DNA of 22,454 nucleotides from Jatrophihabitans_A sp035248685 (GTDB taxonomy: Bacteria; Actinomycetota; Actinomycetes; Mycobacteriales; Jatrophihabitantaceae): positions 1-22,454 of the forward strand of contig DATFHF010000065.1 in NCBI GenBank assembly GCA_035248685.1, read 5' to 3'. Each line of letters begins with the position of its first letter. Within the stretch, counting starts at the first letter, position 1. Shown one piece after another: positions 15,153 to 22,299 of the stretch. The notes beneath the pieces are model-generated. The model saw only the letters and a list, made by a program, of their open reading frames with translations. It was not told the origin of the DNA and did not search any database. A program made the translations under genes and the position numbers.

Positions 15153-16115
15153 TTACTGTTCACCGTAGGCGGCCAGTGCGGTTGCCGCTTCGGCTCGGCA
15201 GTCACGGGCCAGCCAATCCGGCGCCAACACCGACACCCCGCCGCCCGAGCGACGGACCAGTGCCGCCACCCAGGCCGGATCGGAGACCCGCAGGCTCACC
15301 CACAGCTCGTCGCCGTGCCGGCTGATCGCCTCGTACGGGTAGTAGCTGCTCACCCACTCCCAGCCCGGGGTCAACCGCAGCTCCACCAGCAGATGCTCCG
15401 GCGCCGGCCGATACACCCCGGTGCTCAGATCCTGGCTGGAGCTCAGCTGGTCGGCCGACACGTCCTCGGGCAACCGAGCCGGCTCGTCCAGCAGCGTCGC
15501 TGCCTCGAACCGGTCCAGCCGGAAGATGCGGATCCCCTCCGCCTGCCGGCACCAGGCCTGCAAGTAGCCGATTCCCTCGGCGAAAAACACCCGCACCGGA
15601 TCGATCACCCGCTCACCGGACGCGTCCCGGGTGGCGGTGTAGTAGCTCAACCGGACCGCCCGCCGCTCGCTGACCGCCTGCTGCGCAAGGGTCAACCAGC
15701 GGTCCTGCGAGGCCAGCCGGATGTCCACCGCGGTGGTGTCCAGGTGCTGGCCGGACGCGGTCTCGATCTTGGCCAGCGCACGTTCGGCCGCGCCGCCCCG
15801 GGTGGCACCCGGCACGTCGGTCAGGGTGCGCAGTGCCACCGCCAGCGTCATTGCCTCGGTTGCGGTCAACTTCAGCGGCCGACGCAATCCCCCGTCGTAG
15901 GTGACTGACACGGTGTCACCTTCGAAGAGCAGGTCGATCAGATCCTCCGGGCCGGAGCTGCGCCCGCACATCCAGAGCATTTCCAGCTCCTTGCGCAGCT
16001 GGTCCTCACCGATGCCGAAGGCGGTGGCCGTCTCGCTGATGGAAGCGACACCCTGGGCCAGCACGTACGGCACCAGCGCGAGCAGCCGGGAGACCTTGTC
16101 GCCGGTGTCGGTCAT
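15153..16115 (-). CDS. pafC: WYL-domain transcriptional regulator PafC
   Basis: The 320-residue protein has an N-terminal winged-helix (MTDTGDKVSRLLALVPYVLAQ... followed by SETATAFGIGEDQLRKEL) and a central WYL domain with SYYTATRDASGERVIDPVRVFFAEGIGYLQAWCRQ and IFRLDRFE. The WCX-type C-terminus ends LARDCRAEAATALAAYG. PafC acts with PafB as a heterodimer-like activator of the LexA-independent DNA-damage response in mycobacteria; that role is taken from family knowledge. The ATG at 16115 is preferred because family members start close to the SRLLALVPY helix; an upstream start at 16139 would overlap pafB by 14 bases. A 10-bp gap from pafB indicates co-transcription. Confidence 0.9.
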   Translation of the reverse strand: MTDTGDKVSRLLALVPYVLAQGVASISETATAFGIGEDQLRKELEMLWMCGRSSGPEDLIDLLFEGDTVSVTYDGGLRRPLKLTATEAMTLAVALRTLTDVPGATRGGAAERALAKIETASGQHLDTTAVDIRLASQDRWLTLAQQAVSERRAVRLSYYTATRDASGERVIDPVRVFFAEGIGYLQAWCRQAEGIRIFRLDRFEAATLLDEPARLPEDVSADQLSSSQDLSTGVYRPAPEHLLVELRLTPGWEWVSSYYPYEAISRHGDELWVSLRVSDPAWVAALVRRSGGGVSVLAPDWLARDCRAEAATALAAYGEQ

Positions 16116-16125
16116 CGCAACCCAC

Positions 16126-17115
16126 TCATCGCAAACCACCGGCCGCGCCGGCGAGCAGGTTGACTACTGCCTTCACCAGCTCCGGCGGTTCGATCACCCG
16201 GGCGTCGGCGCCGGCCGCGGCGATCACGCCGGCCAGCTGGTCGAGGTCCCGGAAGTCGATGGTGAGCAGGCTGGCACCATCGCCCATGCCGTTAGCCGAC
16301 TCGGCCGGTTCGACCAGCCGGGCCATCCGGCGCAGCTGGCCGGCCCGCTGCGGCGCCACTCGCACCAGCGCGCTGCGATCCGGTTGCTGGTTGGCCCCGC
16401 GCACCAAATCGAGCATGTTCAACCCAGGCGGTCGGCTGGTCCGGGCGGCCCCGGCCAAGGTCCGCACCTCGCCACTGATCCGGTCCAGCCGGAAGCTGCG
16501 CACCTCGTCGCGTCCCCGGTCGTGGCCGACCACGTACCACCGGCCGCGCCAGGACAGCACGCCCCAGGGTTCCACCGTCCGCCGTTCGGCGGTGTCGGCC
16601 GCCGGCTTGCGATGGTCGAACTGGACCACCCGCCGGCCGGACACCGCGGCGACCAGATCCGGCAGCGCCGGCTCGTTGCCGGTCAGCACCGGAACCGCAT
16701 CCGCGTCGGCCGGTTCCTCGATCTCGATACCGGCCGCGCGCAGCTTGATCAGCGCCGTCCTAGCCTCGGCAGCAAGGGAGGCGGTGCTCCACAGCCGGGC
16801 CGCCAGGCCGACCGCGGCCGCCTCGTCGGCGGTGAACTCGATCGGCGGCAGCTCGAAGTCCTTGCGGGCGATCCGATAGCCGTCCTCGGTGTCGAAGGCG
16901 GAGTTGCGGCCGGTCTCCAGCGGGATACCCAGGTCCCGCAGCTCGGCCTTGTCCCGCTCGAAGCTGCGCTTGAACGCCTCGTCCGGATTGCTGGCGTCCT
17001 CGGCGACCTGATAGCCCTCGACGGTGTCTCGGATCCGCTCGGCGGTGATGAACTGCCGGGTGGAGAGCAGGCACAGCACCAGCGAGACCAACCGCTGCTG
17101 TCGTCGGGCCGCCAT
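16126..17115 (-). CDS. pafB: WYL-domain transcriptional regulator PafB
   Basis: The 329-residue protein begins MAARRQQRLVSLVLCLLSTRQFITAERIRDTV, a winged-helix typical of PafB, with FKRSFERDKAELRDLGIPLE as the expected second part. The WYL domain is visible in RRVVQFDHRKPAADT, then EPWGVLSWRGRWYVVGHDRGRDEVRSFRLDRISG. Together with PafC it regulates DNA-damage genes in mycobacteria. The frame continues upstream to 17190 but those residues are Gly/Arg-rich and untypical, so ATG 17115 is chosen. A TANNNT hexamer eight bases upstream supports a leaderless start. pafA ends 115 bases upstream, so pafB could be co-transcribed with pafA or use its own promoter. Confidence 0.9.
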   Translation of the reverse strand: MAARRQQRLVSLVLCLLSTRQFITAERIRDTVEGYQVAEDASNPDEAFKRSFERDKAELRDLGIPLETGRNSAFDTEDGYRIARKDFELPPIEFTADEAAAVGLAARLWSTASLAAEARTALIKLRAAGIEIEEPADADAVPVLTGNEPALPDLVAAVSGRRVVQFDHRKPAADTAERRTVEPWGVLSWRGRWYVVGHDRGRDEVRSFRLDRISGEVRTLAGAARTSRPPGLNMLDLVRGANQQPDRSALVRVAPQRAGQLRRMARLVEPAESANGMGDGASLLTIDFRDLDQLAGVIAAAGADARVIEPPELVKAVVNLLAGAAGGLR

Positions 17116-17123
17116 ATCGGACA

Positions 17124-17129
17124 ACGGTA
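17124..17129 (-). promoter_or_regulatory. Possible -10 hexamer ahead of pafB
   Basis: On the minus strand TACCGT fits TANNNT and ends eight bases before ATG 17115, with no Shine-Dalgarno between. This would suit a leaderless pafB-pafC message independent of pafA. I see no good -35 and no copy of the PafBC-type motif (TTGTC plus a spacer to TANNNT) here. This is weak, pattern-based evidence. Confidence 0.35.
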
Positions 17130-17230
17130 TGCGACGCCGTCCACCGGGACGGCCGACACCCCGCGAGAGCTGATCAAGCCCCCCGCTCACCTCAAGCGCC
17201 CACAGCTAGGTTCACCGGGTACAGCCTAGA

Positions 17231-18616
17231 TCACATCGAGGCGATTAGTTTCTCGACCCGGTCGTCCACCGCCCGGAACGGATCCTTGCAAAGGACGGTG
17301 CGCTGGGCCTGGTCGTTGAGCTTGAGATGAACCCAATCGACGGTGAAATCCCGCCGGGTCTCCTGCGCGCGCTTGATGAACTCCCCGCGCAACTTGGCCC
17401 GGGTGGTTTGTGGTGGCACGTTTTTCGCCTCAAACACGGCCAGATCGCTGGTCACCCGGGTTACCGCACCGCGTTGGGACAGCAGGTAGAACAGGCCACG
17501 GTCGCGGCGGATGTCGTGATAGGTCAGGTCCAGCTGGGCGATCCGGGGCGAGGACAGCGGCAGATCGAACTTGGCCCGGTACCGCTCGATCAGCTGGAAC
17601 TTGGTGGCCCAGTCGATCTCGCGGTCGATCAGGCTCAGGTCACCGGACTCGATCGCCTTGAGCGTGCGTCCCCACAGATCCAGCACCTGCTCGGTGATCG
17701 GGTCGGAGCCGGCGGTGTCGACGAATGCCCTGGCCTTCTCGAAGTACTCGCGTTGGATCTCGATGGCGCTGGCCATCCGGCCGTTGGCCAACTTCACCTG
17801 CCGGCTGCCGGTCAGGTCGTGGCTGATCTCACGGATCGCCCGGATCGGGTTCTCCAAGGTCAGATCCTTGAAGGTGATGCCCTGCTCCATCATCCGCAAC
17901 ACCAGATCCGCGCTGCCGACCTTGAGCAGCGTGGTGCACTCGTTCATGTTCGAGTCGCCGACGATCACGTGCAGCCGCCGGTACCGCTCGGCGTCGGCGT
18001 GCGGCTCGTCCCTGGTGTTGATGATCGGACGGGACCGGGTGGTGGCCGAGGACACCCCTTCCCAGATGTGCTCGGCGCGCTGGCTCAGGCAGTACACCGC
18101 ACCGCGCGGAGTTTGCAGCACCTTGCCGGCGCCACAAATCAGCTGCCGGGTTACCAGGAACGGGATCAGCACGTCGGCCATCCGGCTGAACTCGCCGTGC
18201 CGGGCCACCAGGAAGTTCTCGTGGCAGCCGTAGGAGTTGCCGGCCGAGTCGGTGTTGTTCTTGAACAGGTAGATGTCGCCGGCAATGCCTTCGTCGTTGA
18301 GCCGGCGTTCGGCGTCGATCAGCAGGCCCTCCAGGATCCGCTCCCCCGCCTTGTCGTGGCTGACCAGCCCGACCAACGAGTCGCATTCCGGCGTGGCGTA
18401 TTCGGGGTGGCTGCCGACGTCGAGGTAGAGCCGGGCACCGTTACGCAGGAAGACGTTGGACGACCGGCCCCAGCTCACCACCCGCCGGAACAGGTAGCGG
18501 GCGACCTCGTCCGGGCTGAGTCGGCGCTGACCCTCGAATGTGCAGGTCACGCCGTATTCGTTCTCGATCCCGAAAATCCGTCGCTGCACGATGTTCAGCC
18601 TAGCCAGCCCGCGCAT
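17231..18616 (-). CDS. pafA: Pup ligase PafA
   Basis: The 461-residue protein is very close to M. tuberculosis PafA as I recall it. GIENEYGVTCTFEG opens the nucleotide-binding glutamine-synthetase-like fold. RNGARLYLDVGSHPEYATPEC holds the conserved Asp of the active site, followed by NNTDSAGNSYGCHEN, SSATTRSRPIINTRDEPHAD and, at the end, DFTVDWVHLKLNDQAQRTVLCKDPFRAVDDRVEKLIASM. PafA joins the C-terminal Glu of Pup to lysines of target proteins using ATP. Strong conservation to the last residue shows the gene is intact. A perfect AAGGAG eight bases before ATG 18616 fixes the start; an internal GTG at 18589 corresponds to the shorter mycobacterial start. The anti-sigma gene lies 88 bases upstream on the same strand. 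Confidence 0.96.
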   Translation of the reverse strand: MRGLARLNIVQRRIFGIENEYGVTCTFEGQRRLSPDEVARYLFRRVVSWGRSSNVFLRNGARLYLDVGSHPEYATPECDSLVGLVSHDKAGERILEGLLIDAERRLNDEGIAGDIYLFKNNTDSAGNSYGCHENFLVARHGEFSRMADVLIPFLVTRQLICGAGKVLQTPRGAVYCLSQRAEHIWEGVSSATTRSRPIINTRDEPHADAERYRRLHVIVGDSNMNECTTLLKVGSADLVLRMMEQGITFKDLTLENPIRAIREISHDLTGSRQVKLANGRMASAIEIQREYFEKARAFVDTAGSDPITEQVLDLWGRTLKAIESGDLSLIDREIDWATKFQLIERYRAKFDLPLSSPRIAQLDLTYHDIRRDRGLFYLLSQRGAVTRVTSDLAVFEAKNVPPQTTRAKLRGEFIKRAQETRRDFTVDWVHLKLNDQAQRTVLCKDPFRAVDDRVEKLIASM

Positions 18617-18624
18617 GATATGCG

Positions 18625-18630
18625 CTCCTT
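18625..18630 (-). promoter_or_regulatory. Shine-Dalgarno AAGGAG of pafA
   Basis: The perfect AAGGAG on the minus strand lies eight bases before ATG 18616. It decides between this ATG and the alternatives TTG 18664 and GTG 18589. It also shows that pafA, unlike its neighbour pafB, is read from a message with a leader. Confidence 0.75.
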
Positions 18631-18704
18631 CGCTGCCGAATGCGCCGAGCGCGTCGGCAGCCAATCGCCCGCTATCGCAGTAGATCGGTCGCAGCTCAGC
18701 CGGC

Positions 18705-19415
18705 TCAGAGGGTCAGCTCCAGCACCGGGGTCCCCCGATAGTCGGAGATCTCGATCCGGCTCAGGTTCTGCCGTGGCCACGGGCTGTCCCGCCACAGCCG
18801 GACGTCCTCGCCGGCCTGCGGGGTCCAGCTGCCGAGGTCGCGCGCCTGCCCCTGCCGGTTGAACACCACCATCCGGTAGGACGGTTCGTCGCCGTTCGGG
18901 TAGTCGCTGTTGGCGGCCTGGTAGCCGCAGTCGAGCTCGATCCGGGGGGTGGACTGCGAGCCGGTCAGCCTGACGGTGGCATGGATGCCACCGGTGTTCG
19001 GCCCGACCACGCTCATCGCCACCGCATGCGGGCTGTGCGAGGCCGACCAGGTCTGCACCCCGACGCCGATCAGCAGCGCCAGCACGCAGGCGGCGGCAAA
19101 GCCGGCCACGACACTCCACCGGGTCCGGCGCCGGCGGACGGCCGCCACCCGGTTCAGCAGGCCCGGCAGCAGCGAGGGTGGTTCCGGCACCGGAGCGGCC
19201 AGCTCGTCAGCGGACACCATGCTCAACAGCCCGGGAAGTCCGCTCAGCTCGGCGATCGCGTCCTGGCAGATCGGGCAATTCAACAGGTGACGTTCGAACC
19301 TGGCCTGCTCGGCAGGCGCCAGGCCACCCAGCAGGTAGGCGGCGTCGTCGTGCGCCAGCTCGGCGTGCTCGGCGGCAACCTCGCCGGCAGACCGCAGCTC
19401 CTCGTCGGCGCTCAC
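18705..19415 (-). CDS. Zinc-finger anti-sigma factor (RslA/RskA-like)
   Basis: The 236-residue protein has an N-terminal ZAS domain: HDDAAYLLGGLAPAEQARFERHLLNCPIC, with the His43-x3-Cys47-x2-Cys50 zinc/redox signature. One membrane helix follows at about 101-121 (SVVAGFAAACVLALLIGVGV) after the basic RRRRTRW. The outer domain of about 115 residues ends in LELTL. This is the build of a membrane anti-sigma factor that holds an ECF sigma factor until a redox or envelope signal arrives; partner and class are inferred. The GTG start overlaps the sigma gene TGA (GTGA), so its translation should depend on ribosomes finishing the sigma frame. That frame contains a TAG 282 bases earlier, which would disturb coupling. 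Confidence 0.88.
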   Translation of the reverse strand: MSADEELRSAGEVAAEHAELAHDDAAYLLGGLAPAEQARFERHLLNCPICQDAIAELSGLPGLLSMVSADELAAPVPEPPSLLPGLLNRVAAVRRRRTRWSVVAGFAAACVLALLIGVGVQTWSASHSPHAVAMSVVGPNTGGIHATVRLTGSQSTPRIELDCGYQAANSDYPNGDEPSYRMVVFNRQGQARDLGSWTPQAGEDVRLWRDSPWPRQNLSRIEISDYRGTPVLELTL

Positions 19416-19945
19416 TGCACGACTCCCATCTCGGCTAAGGCTAGTTTCAACGCACGCAACGCATAGTGCGTGCGGGACTTGACGGTGCCCTCGGCGATGT
19501 GCAGCCGCTCGGCGGTCTCGCGAACCGAGGACCGTCGGTAAAACATTTCCACCAGCACCGCCCGGTGGTCGGGGCTGAGCTGGAGCATTGCGTCGACCAC
19601 CAGCCTGGACTCGACCAGCGCATCGGTGTGGTCCACGCCGACCGGCTCCGGCAAATCGGCCACCAGCCGCTCCGGCCGGACGCTGCGTGCGCGCTACTCA
19701 TCGATCACGATCCGGCGGGCGACGGTGTACAGCCAGCCCCGGGCCGCGCCCACCTGCTCGGCGCTGAACGCCGGGCTGTTCGGGTGCCGCCAGGCCCGCA
19801 GCAGGGTTTCCTGCACGACGTCCTCCGCGGCCTGCCGGTCGCCACCGGTCAGCCTCACAGCGAACGCCCACAACGCCGCCGCATGCTCGTCGTGCAAGGC
19901 CCGCATGAGCGCCTGCTCCTCAGCGGCATTGCGCTGCAGTTGCAT
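19412..19945 (-). pseudogene. SigL-like ECF sigma factor interrupted by an in-frame TAG
   Basis: The frame from ATG 19945 gives region 2 (EEQALMRALHDEHAAALWAFAVRLTG, then DVVQETLLRAWRHP and GWLYTVARRIVIDE). TAG at 19694-19696 (codon 84) follows. The same frame then continues without a gap: RARSVRPERLVADLPEPVG, then region 4 (LSPDHRAVLVEMFYRRSSVRETAERLHIAEGTVKSRTHYALRALK). Both halves together (177 residues if the stop is read as an amino acid) match SigL of M. tuberculosis in length and motifs. ECF factors often have Trp after I-D-x here, so a TGG to TAG change is the simplest explanation. TAG ends other genes in the window, so it is a true stop. Alternatives are a sequencing error, read-through, or two separate fragments (re-initiation at GTG 19663). 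Confidence 0.85.
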
Positions 19946-20014
19946 GGTCGGCGTCCCATCGAAAGCATCGGGCTCGGACGAGCGGTTACGGGTCGGGCTG
20001 GTCTCACAGAAAGG

Positions 20015-20040
20015 AACGTGCCCGGTTGGCACCCGGTTCA
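20015..20040 (-). promoter_or_regulatory. SigL-type promoter for the sigma/anti-sigma genes
   Basis: On the minus strand TGAACC (complement of 20035-20040), a 16-base spacer and CGTT (complement of 20015-20018) fit the ECF SigL-type pattern TGAACC-N16-18-CGT. The promoter points to the sigma gene, whose ATG lies about 70 bases further. This is what an autoregulated sigma operon would have. The consensus is recalled from the mycobacterial SigL literature. Confidence 0.6.
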
Positions 20041-20063
20041 ATTGTGCGCCGCGACGCCTGCGG

Positions 20064-20090
20064 TGAACCGGATCGGCACGGTTCGCCGTA
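20064..20090 (+). promoter_or_regulatory. SigL-type promoter for the Rieske lipoprotein gene
   Basis: TGAACC at 20064-20069, a 17-base spacer and CGTA at 20087-20090 match the same ECF pattern as the opposing sigma promoter. The start codon of the Rieske gene is 37 bases past the -10 and is preceded by AGGAG, giving a short normal leader. The two -35 boxes face away from each other with 23 bases between them. Confidence 0.6.
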
Positions 20091-20127
20091 CCAGAATGAA
20101 GACGAGCCGATTCCGGGTAGGAGATCG

Positions 20128-20547
20128 ATGACTGAGCAGCCGACGCGCCGCACGGTGCTGGCGGTCGGCGCGGTCGGGCTGTCCGCCGGCGCACTCGCCG
20201 CCTGCTCGGCGGCCTCCTCGGGCGGCGGCACTCCGGCCGGCGGCTTGACGGCCGGCGTACCACTGGCGAAGTTGTCTGATATCCCGGTGGGTCAGGCCAT
20301 CTCGGTGGACGGGCCGCAAGGCGCGAAGATCATCCTGGCTCGGCCGACCGCCAGCACGGTGGCCGGTTTCAGCGCCGTGTGCACCCATCAGGGGTGCCTG
20401 GTCCGGCCGGTCGGCAACCAGCTGGACTGTCCCTGCCACGGCTCGGTCTACAACGCCATCACCGGCGAGGTGCTGGTCGGGCCGGCGGCGCGAGCGCTGC
20501 CCAAGGTGCCGGTCACCATCACCGGTGACAACGTGATGACGGGCTAA
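20128..20547 (+). CDS. Tat-exported Rieske [2Fe-2S] lipoprotein
   Basis: The 139-residue protein starts MTEQPTRRTVLAVGAVG, a twin-arginine signal with RR at 7-8, and ends its signal with lipobox LAAC (Cys26), followed by a Ser/Gly-rich linker. Rieske box I is CTHQGC (Cys85, His87, Cys90) and box II CPCHGS (Cys101, Cys103, His104). Cys85/His87/Cys101/His104 bind the cluster and Cys90/Cys103 form the disulphide seen in high-potential Rieske proteins. It should be a lipid-anchored electron carrier outside the membrane, exported by TatC; the partner is unknown. ATG 20128 is set by AGGAG seven bases before. Its TAA overlaps the prcA TAG of the opposite strand by two bases (20545-20546). Its promoter matches the SigL type. 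Confidence 0.9.
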   Translation: MTEQPTRRTVLAVGAVGLSAGALAACSAASSGGGTPAGGLTAGVPLAKLSDIPVGQAISVDGPQGAKIILARPTASTVAGFSAVCTHQGCLVRPVGNQLDCPCHGSVYNAITGEVLVGPAARALPKVPVTITGDNVMTG

Positions 20548-21389
20548 GCCTCCGGCTCGCCGCCGGCTCGGTCGTCATCAGCATGGCCGGTGTCGGTCGA
20601 TGCATCACCAGCGGTGGGTTCGTCCGTCGACACGTTCTCAGTCGGCACGCTGTCGGCCGGCTCGGCGACGGTCCCTGAGCCACCCGCACCGGCCGGCAGC
20701 AGGCTGCTCAGCGCCGTCCCGGTAATCCGGCGGAAGGTCCGTTTGCGCCGGGTGCGGTCGAGCACCGCCACCTCTAGGCCTTCGGCGACGAGTTCCCGGC
20801 TGCCGGTGCCGTCACCACCGACCGAGCCCAGCGCGTCCACCGCCACCGCGATCGCCTGGCCTAGTGGCAGGTTGGCCCGGAAGGAGCTCTTGACCTGGGC
20901 GGCCACCGCTTCGGCCTGCCCGCCCATCACCAGAAAGTTCGGTTCGTCGACGATGGTGCCGTCGTAGGACAGCCGGTACAGCTGGTCGGTACCCGGCTGG
21001 TGACCCACCTCGGCCACGCACAGCTCCACCTCGTACGGCTTCTGCTGCTCGGTGAAGATCGCGCCCAGGGTTTGCGAGTAGGCATTGGCCAGCGCCCGCG
21101 CGGTCACGTCCCGGCGGTCGTAGGAGTAGCCGCGCAGGTCCGCCAACCGGATGCCGGCCACCCGGAGGTTCTCGAACTCGTTGTACTTGCCGACCGCGGC
21201 GAAACCGATCCGGTCATAGATCTCCGACATCTTGTGCAGCGTGGACGGGCTGGGATTCTCCGCGACGAACAGCACACCGTCGGCGTAAGTGAGCACGACC
21301 ACGCTGCGACCGCGAGCGATGCCCTTACGGGCGTACTCCGAACGGTCGCGCATGAGCTGCTCGGCCGAGACGTAGAACGGCATCGACAT
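20544..21389 (-). CDS. prcA: 20S proteasome alpha subunit PrcA
   Basis: The 281-residue protein reads like mycobacterial PrcA: MSMPFYVSAEQLMRDRSEYARKGIARGRSVV at the N-terminus, VLFVAENPSPSTLHKMSEIYDRIGFAAVGKYNEFENLR, GYSYDRRDVTARALANAYSQTLGAIFTEQQKPYEVELCVAEV, and LEVAVLDRTRRKRTFRRITG. It forms the outer gate rings of the 20S core and binds the Mpa/ARC unfoldase. The ATG at 21389 is favoured by GGAG seven bases upstream. The C-terminus carries about 45 extra Thr/Asp/Glu/Ala-rich residues (GTVAEPADSV...GGEPEA) and the protein is longer than the 248 residues I recall for M. tuberculosis. It follows prcB by 52 bases and is convergent with the Rieske gene, sharing stop bases. Confidence 0.95.
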   Translation of the reverse strand: MSMPFYVSAEQLMRDRSEYARKGIARGRSVVVLTYADGVLFVAENPSPSTLHKMSEIYDRIGFAAVGKYNEFENLRVAGIRLADLRGYSYDRRDVTARALANAYSQTLGAIFTEQQKPYEVELCVAEVGHQPGTDQLYRLSYDGTIVDEPNFLVMGGQAEAVAAQVKSSFRANLPLGQAIAVAVDALGSVGGDGTGSRELVAEGLEVAVLDRTRRKRTFRRITGTALSSLLPAGAGGSGTVAEPADSVPTENVSTDEPTAGDASTDTGHADDDRAGGEPEA

Positions 21390-21441
21390 GGACGGTCTCC
21401 GGATTCGCTGATCGGTCGGGGGCGGGCGGGTGGTTGGGAGA

Positions 21442-22299
21442 TCAGGCGCCTGGAGTGGCCGCGCGGCGTTCCAGCAACGCACGCACGACGGTGTCCAGGG
21501 TGCTGTCCGGGATGCGGCGGTTCCCGTTGGCGGTCGTCGAATACACCACCGGATAAATCCGCCGGGTCAGGTCCGGGCCGCCGGTCGCCGAGTCGTCGTC
21601 GGCGGCGTCGTAGAGCGCCTCGACGACCACTTCGACCGCCTCGTCCTCGGTGAGTTCCGGCCGCCACAGCTTCTTCAACGCGCTCTTGGCGAACACCGAA
21701 CCGGAGCCGACCGAGTAGTAGTACTGCTCCGGGTACCGGCCGCCGGTCACGTCGTAGCTGTAGATCCGCCCGGCATGCCGCGGATCGCCGGCCGCCGAGG
21801 TGTCGATGTCGTAGCCGGCGAATATTGGCACCACCGCCAGCCCCTGCATCGCCGCGCCGAGGTTGCCGCGGATCATGGTGGCCAGCCGGTTCGCCTTGCC
21901 GTCCAAGGTGAGCGGGGTGCCTTCGATTTTCTCGTAGTGCTCCAGTTCGACCTGGAACAGCCGGACCAGCTCCACCGCGATGCCGGCGGTGCCCGCGATG
22001 CCGACCAGGCTGAACTCGTCGGCGGCGAAGACCTTCTCGATGTCGCGTTGGGCGATCAGGTTGCCCATGGTGGCGCGCCGGTCCCCGGCCATCACCACGC
22101 CGCCGTCGAAGGTCGCCGCGACGATGGTGGTGCCGTGGGTGAGCTCCGGTCCGCCGACCGAGCCGCCGTAGCCGTCCGGACTAATCATCCGCCGGCCGGG
22201 CAGCAACTCGGCCGCCGCTGACGACATGAAGTCCAGGAAGGACGAGGAGCCCGAAGCGGTGGCGTAGCGCAGCAAGCCGTGACCATCCAGATCGCTCAC
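21442..22299 (-). CDS. prcB: 20S proteasome beta subunit PrcB
   Basis: The 285-residue precursor has a 56-residue propeptide ending ELTHG and the mature N-terminus TTIVAATFDGGVVMAGDRRAT, making Thr57 the nucleophile. AGDRRAT, GIAGTAGIAVE, LEHYEKIEG, AMQGL, YSVGSGSVFAKSALKKL and EALYDAADDDSATGGPDLTRRIYP are close to mycobacterial PrcB. The beta rings degrade pupylated proteins fed through the alpha rings. The GTG start overlaps the pup TGA as GTGA, so the subunits are translationally coupled to Pup. No truncation is seen; it is expected in the cytoplasm. Confidence 0.96.
   Translation of the reverse strand: MSDLDGHGLLRYATASGSSSFLDFMSSAAAELLPGRRMISPDGYGGSVGGPELTHGTTIVAATFDGGVVMAGDRRATMGNLIAQRDIEKVFAADEFSLVGIAGTAGIAVELVRLFQVELEHYEKIEGTPLTLDGKANRLATMIRGNLGAAMQGLAVVPIFAGYDIDTSAAGDPRHAGRIYSYDVTGGRYPEQYYYSVGSGSVFAKSALKKLWRPELTEDEAVEVVVEALYDAADDDSATGGPDLTRRIYPVVYSTTANGNRRIPDSTLDTVVRALLERRAATPGA

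Noticed and set aside
17209..17214. Another TGAACC on the minus strand ahead of pafB as a SigL-type promoter
   Set aside because: No CGT follows at 16-18 bases (the spacer runs into GGTGAGC), so the two-box pattern is not met.
17327..18862. 511-codon open frame on the plus strand opposite pafA
   Set aside because: pafA on the minus strand is conserved from end to end. The plus-strand translation has no recognisable motif and runs past the gene into non-coding DNA.
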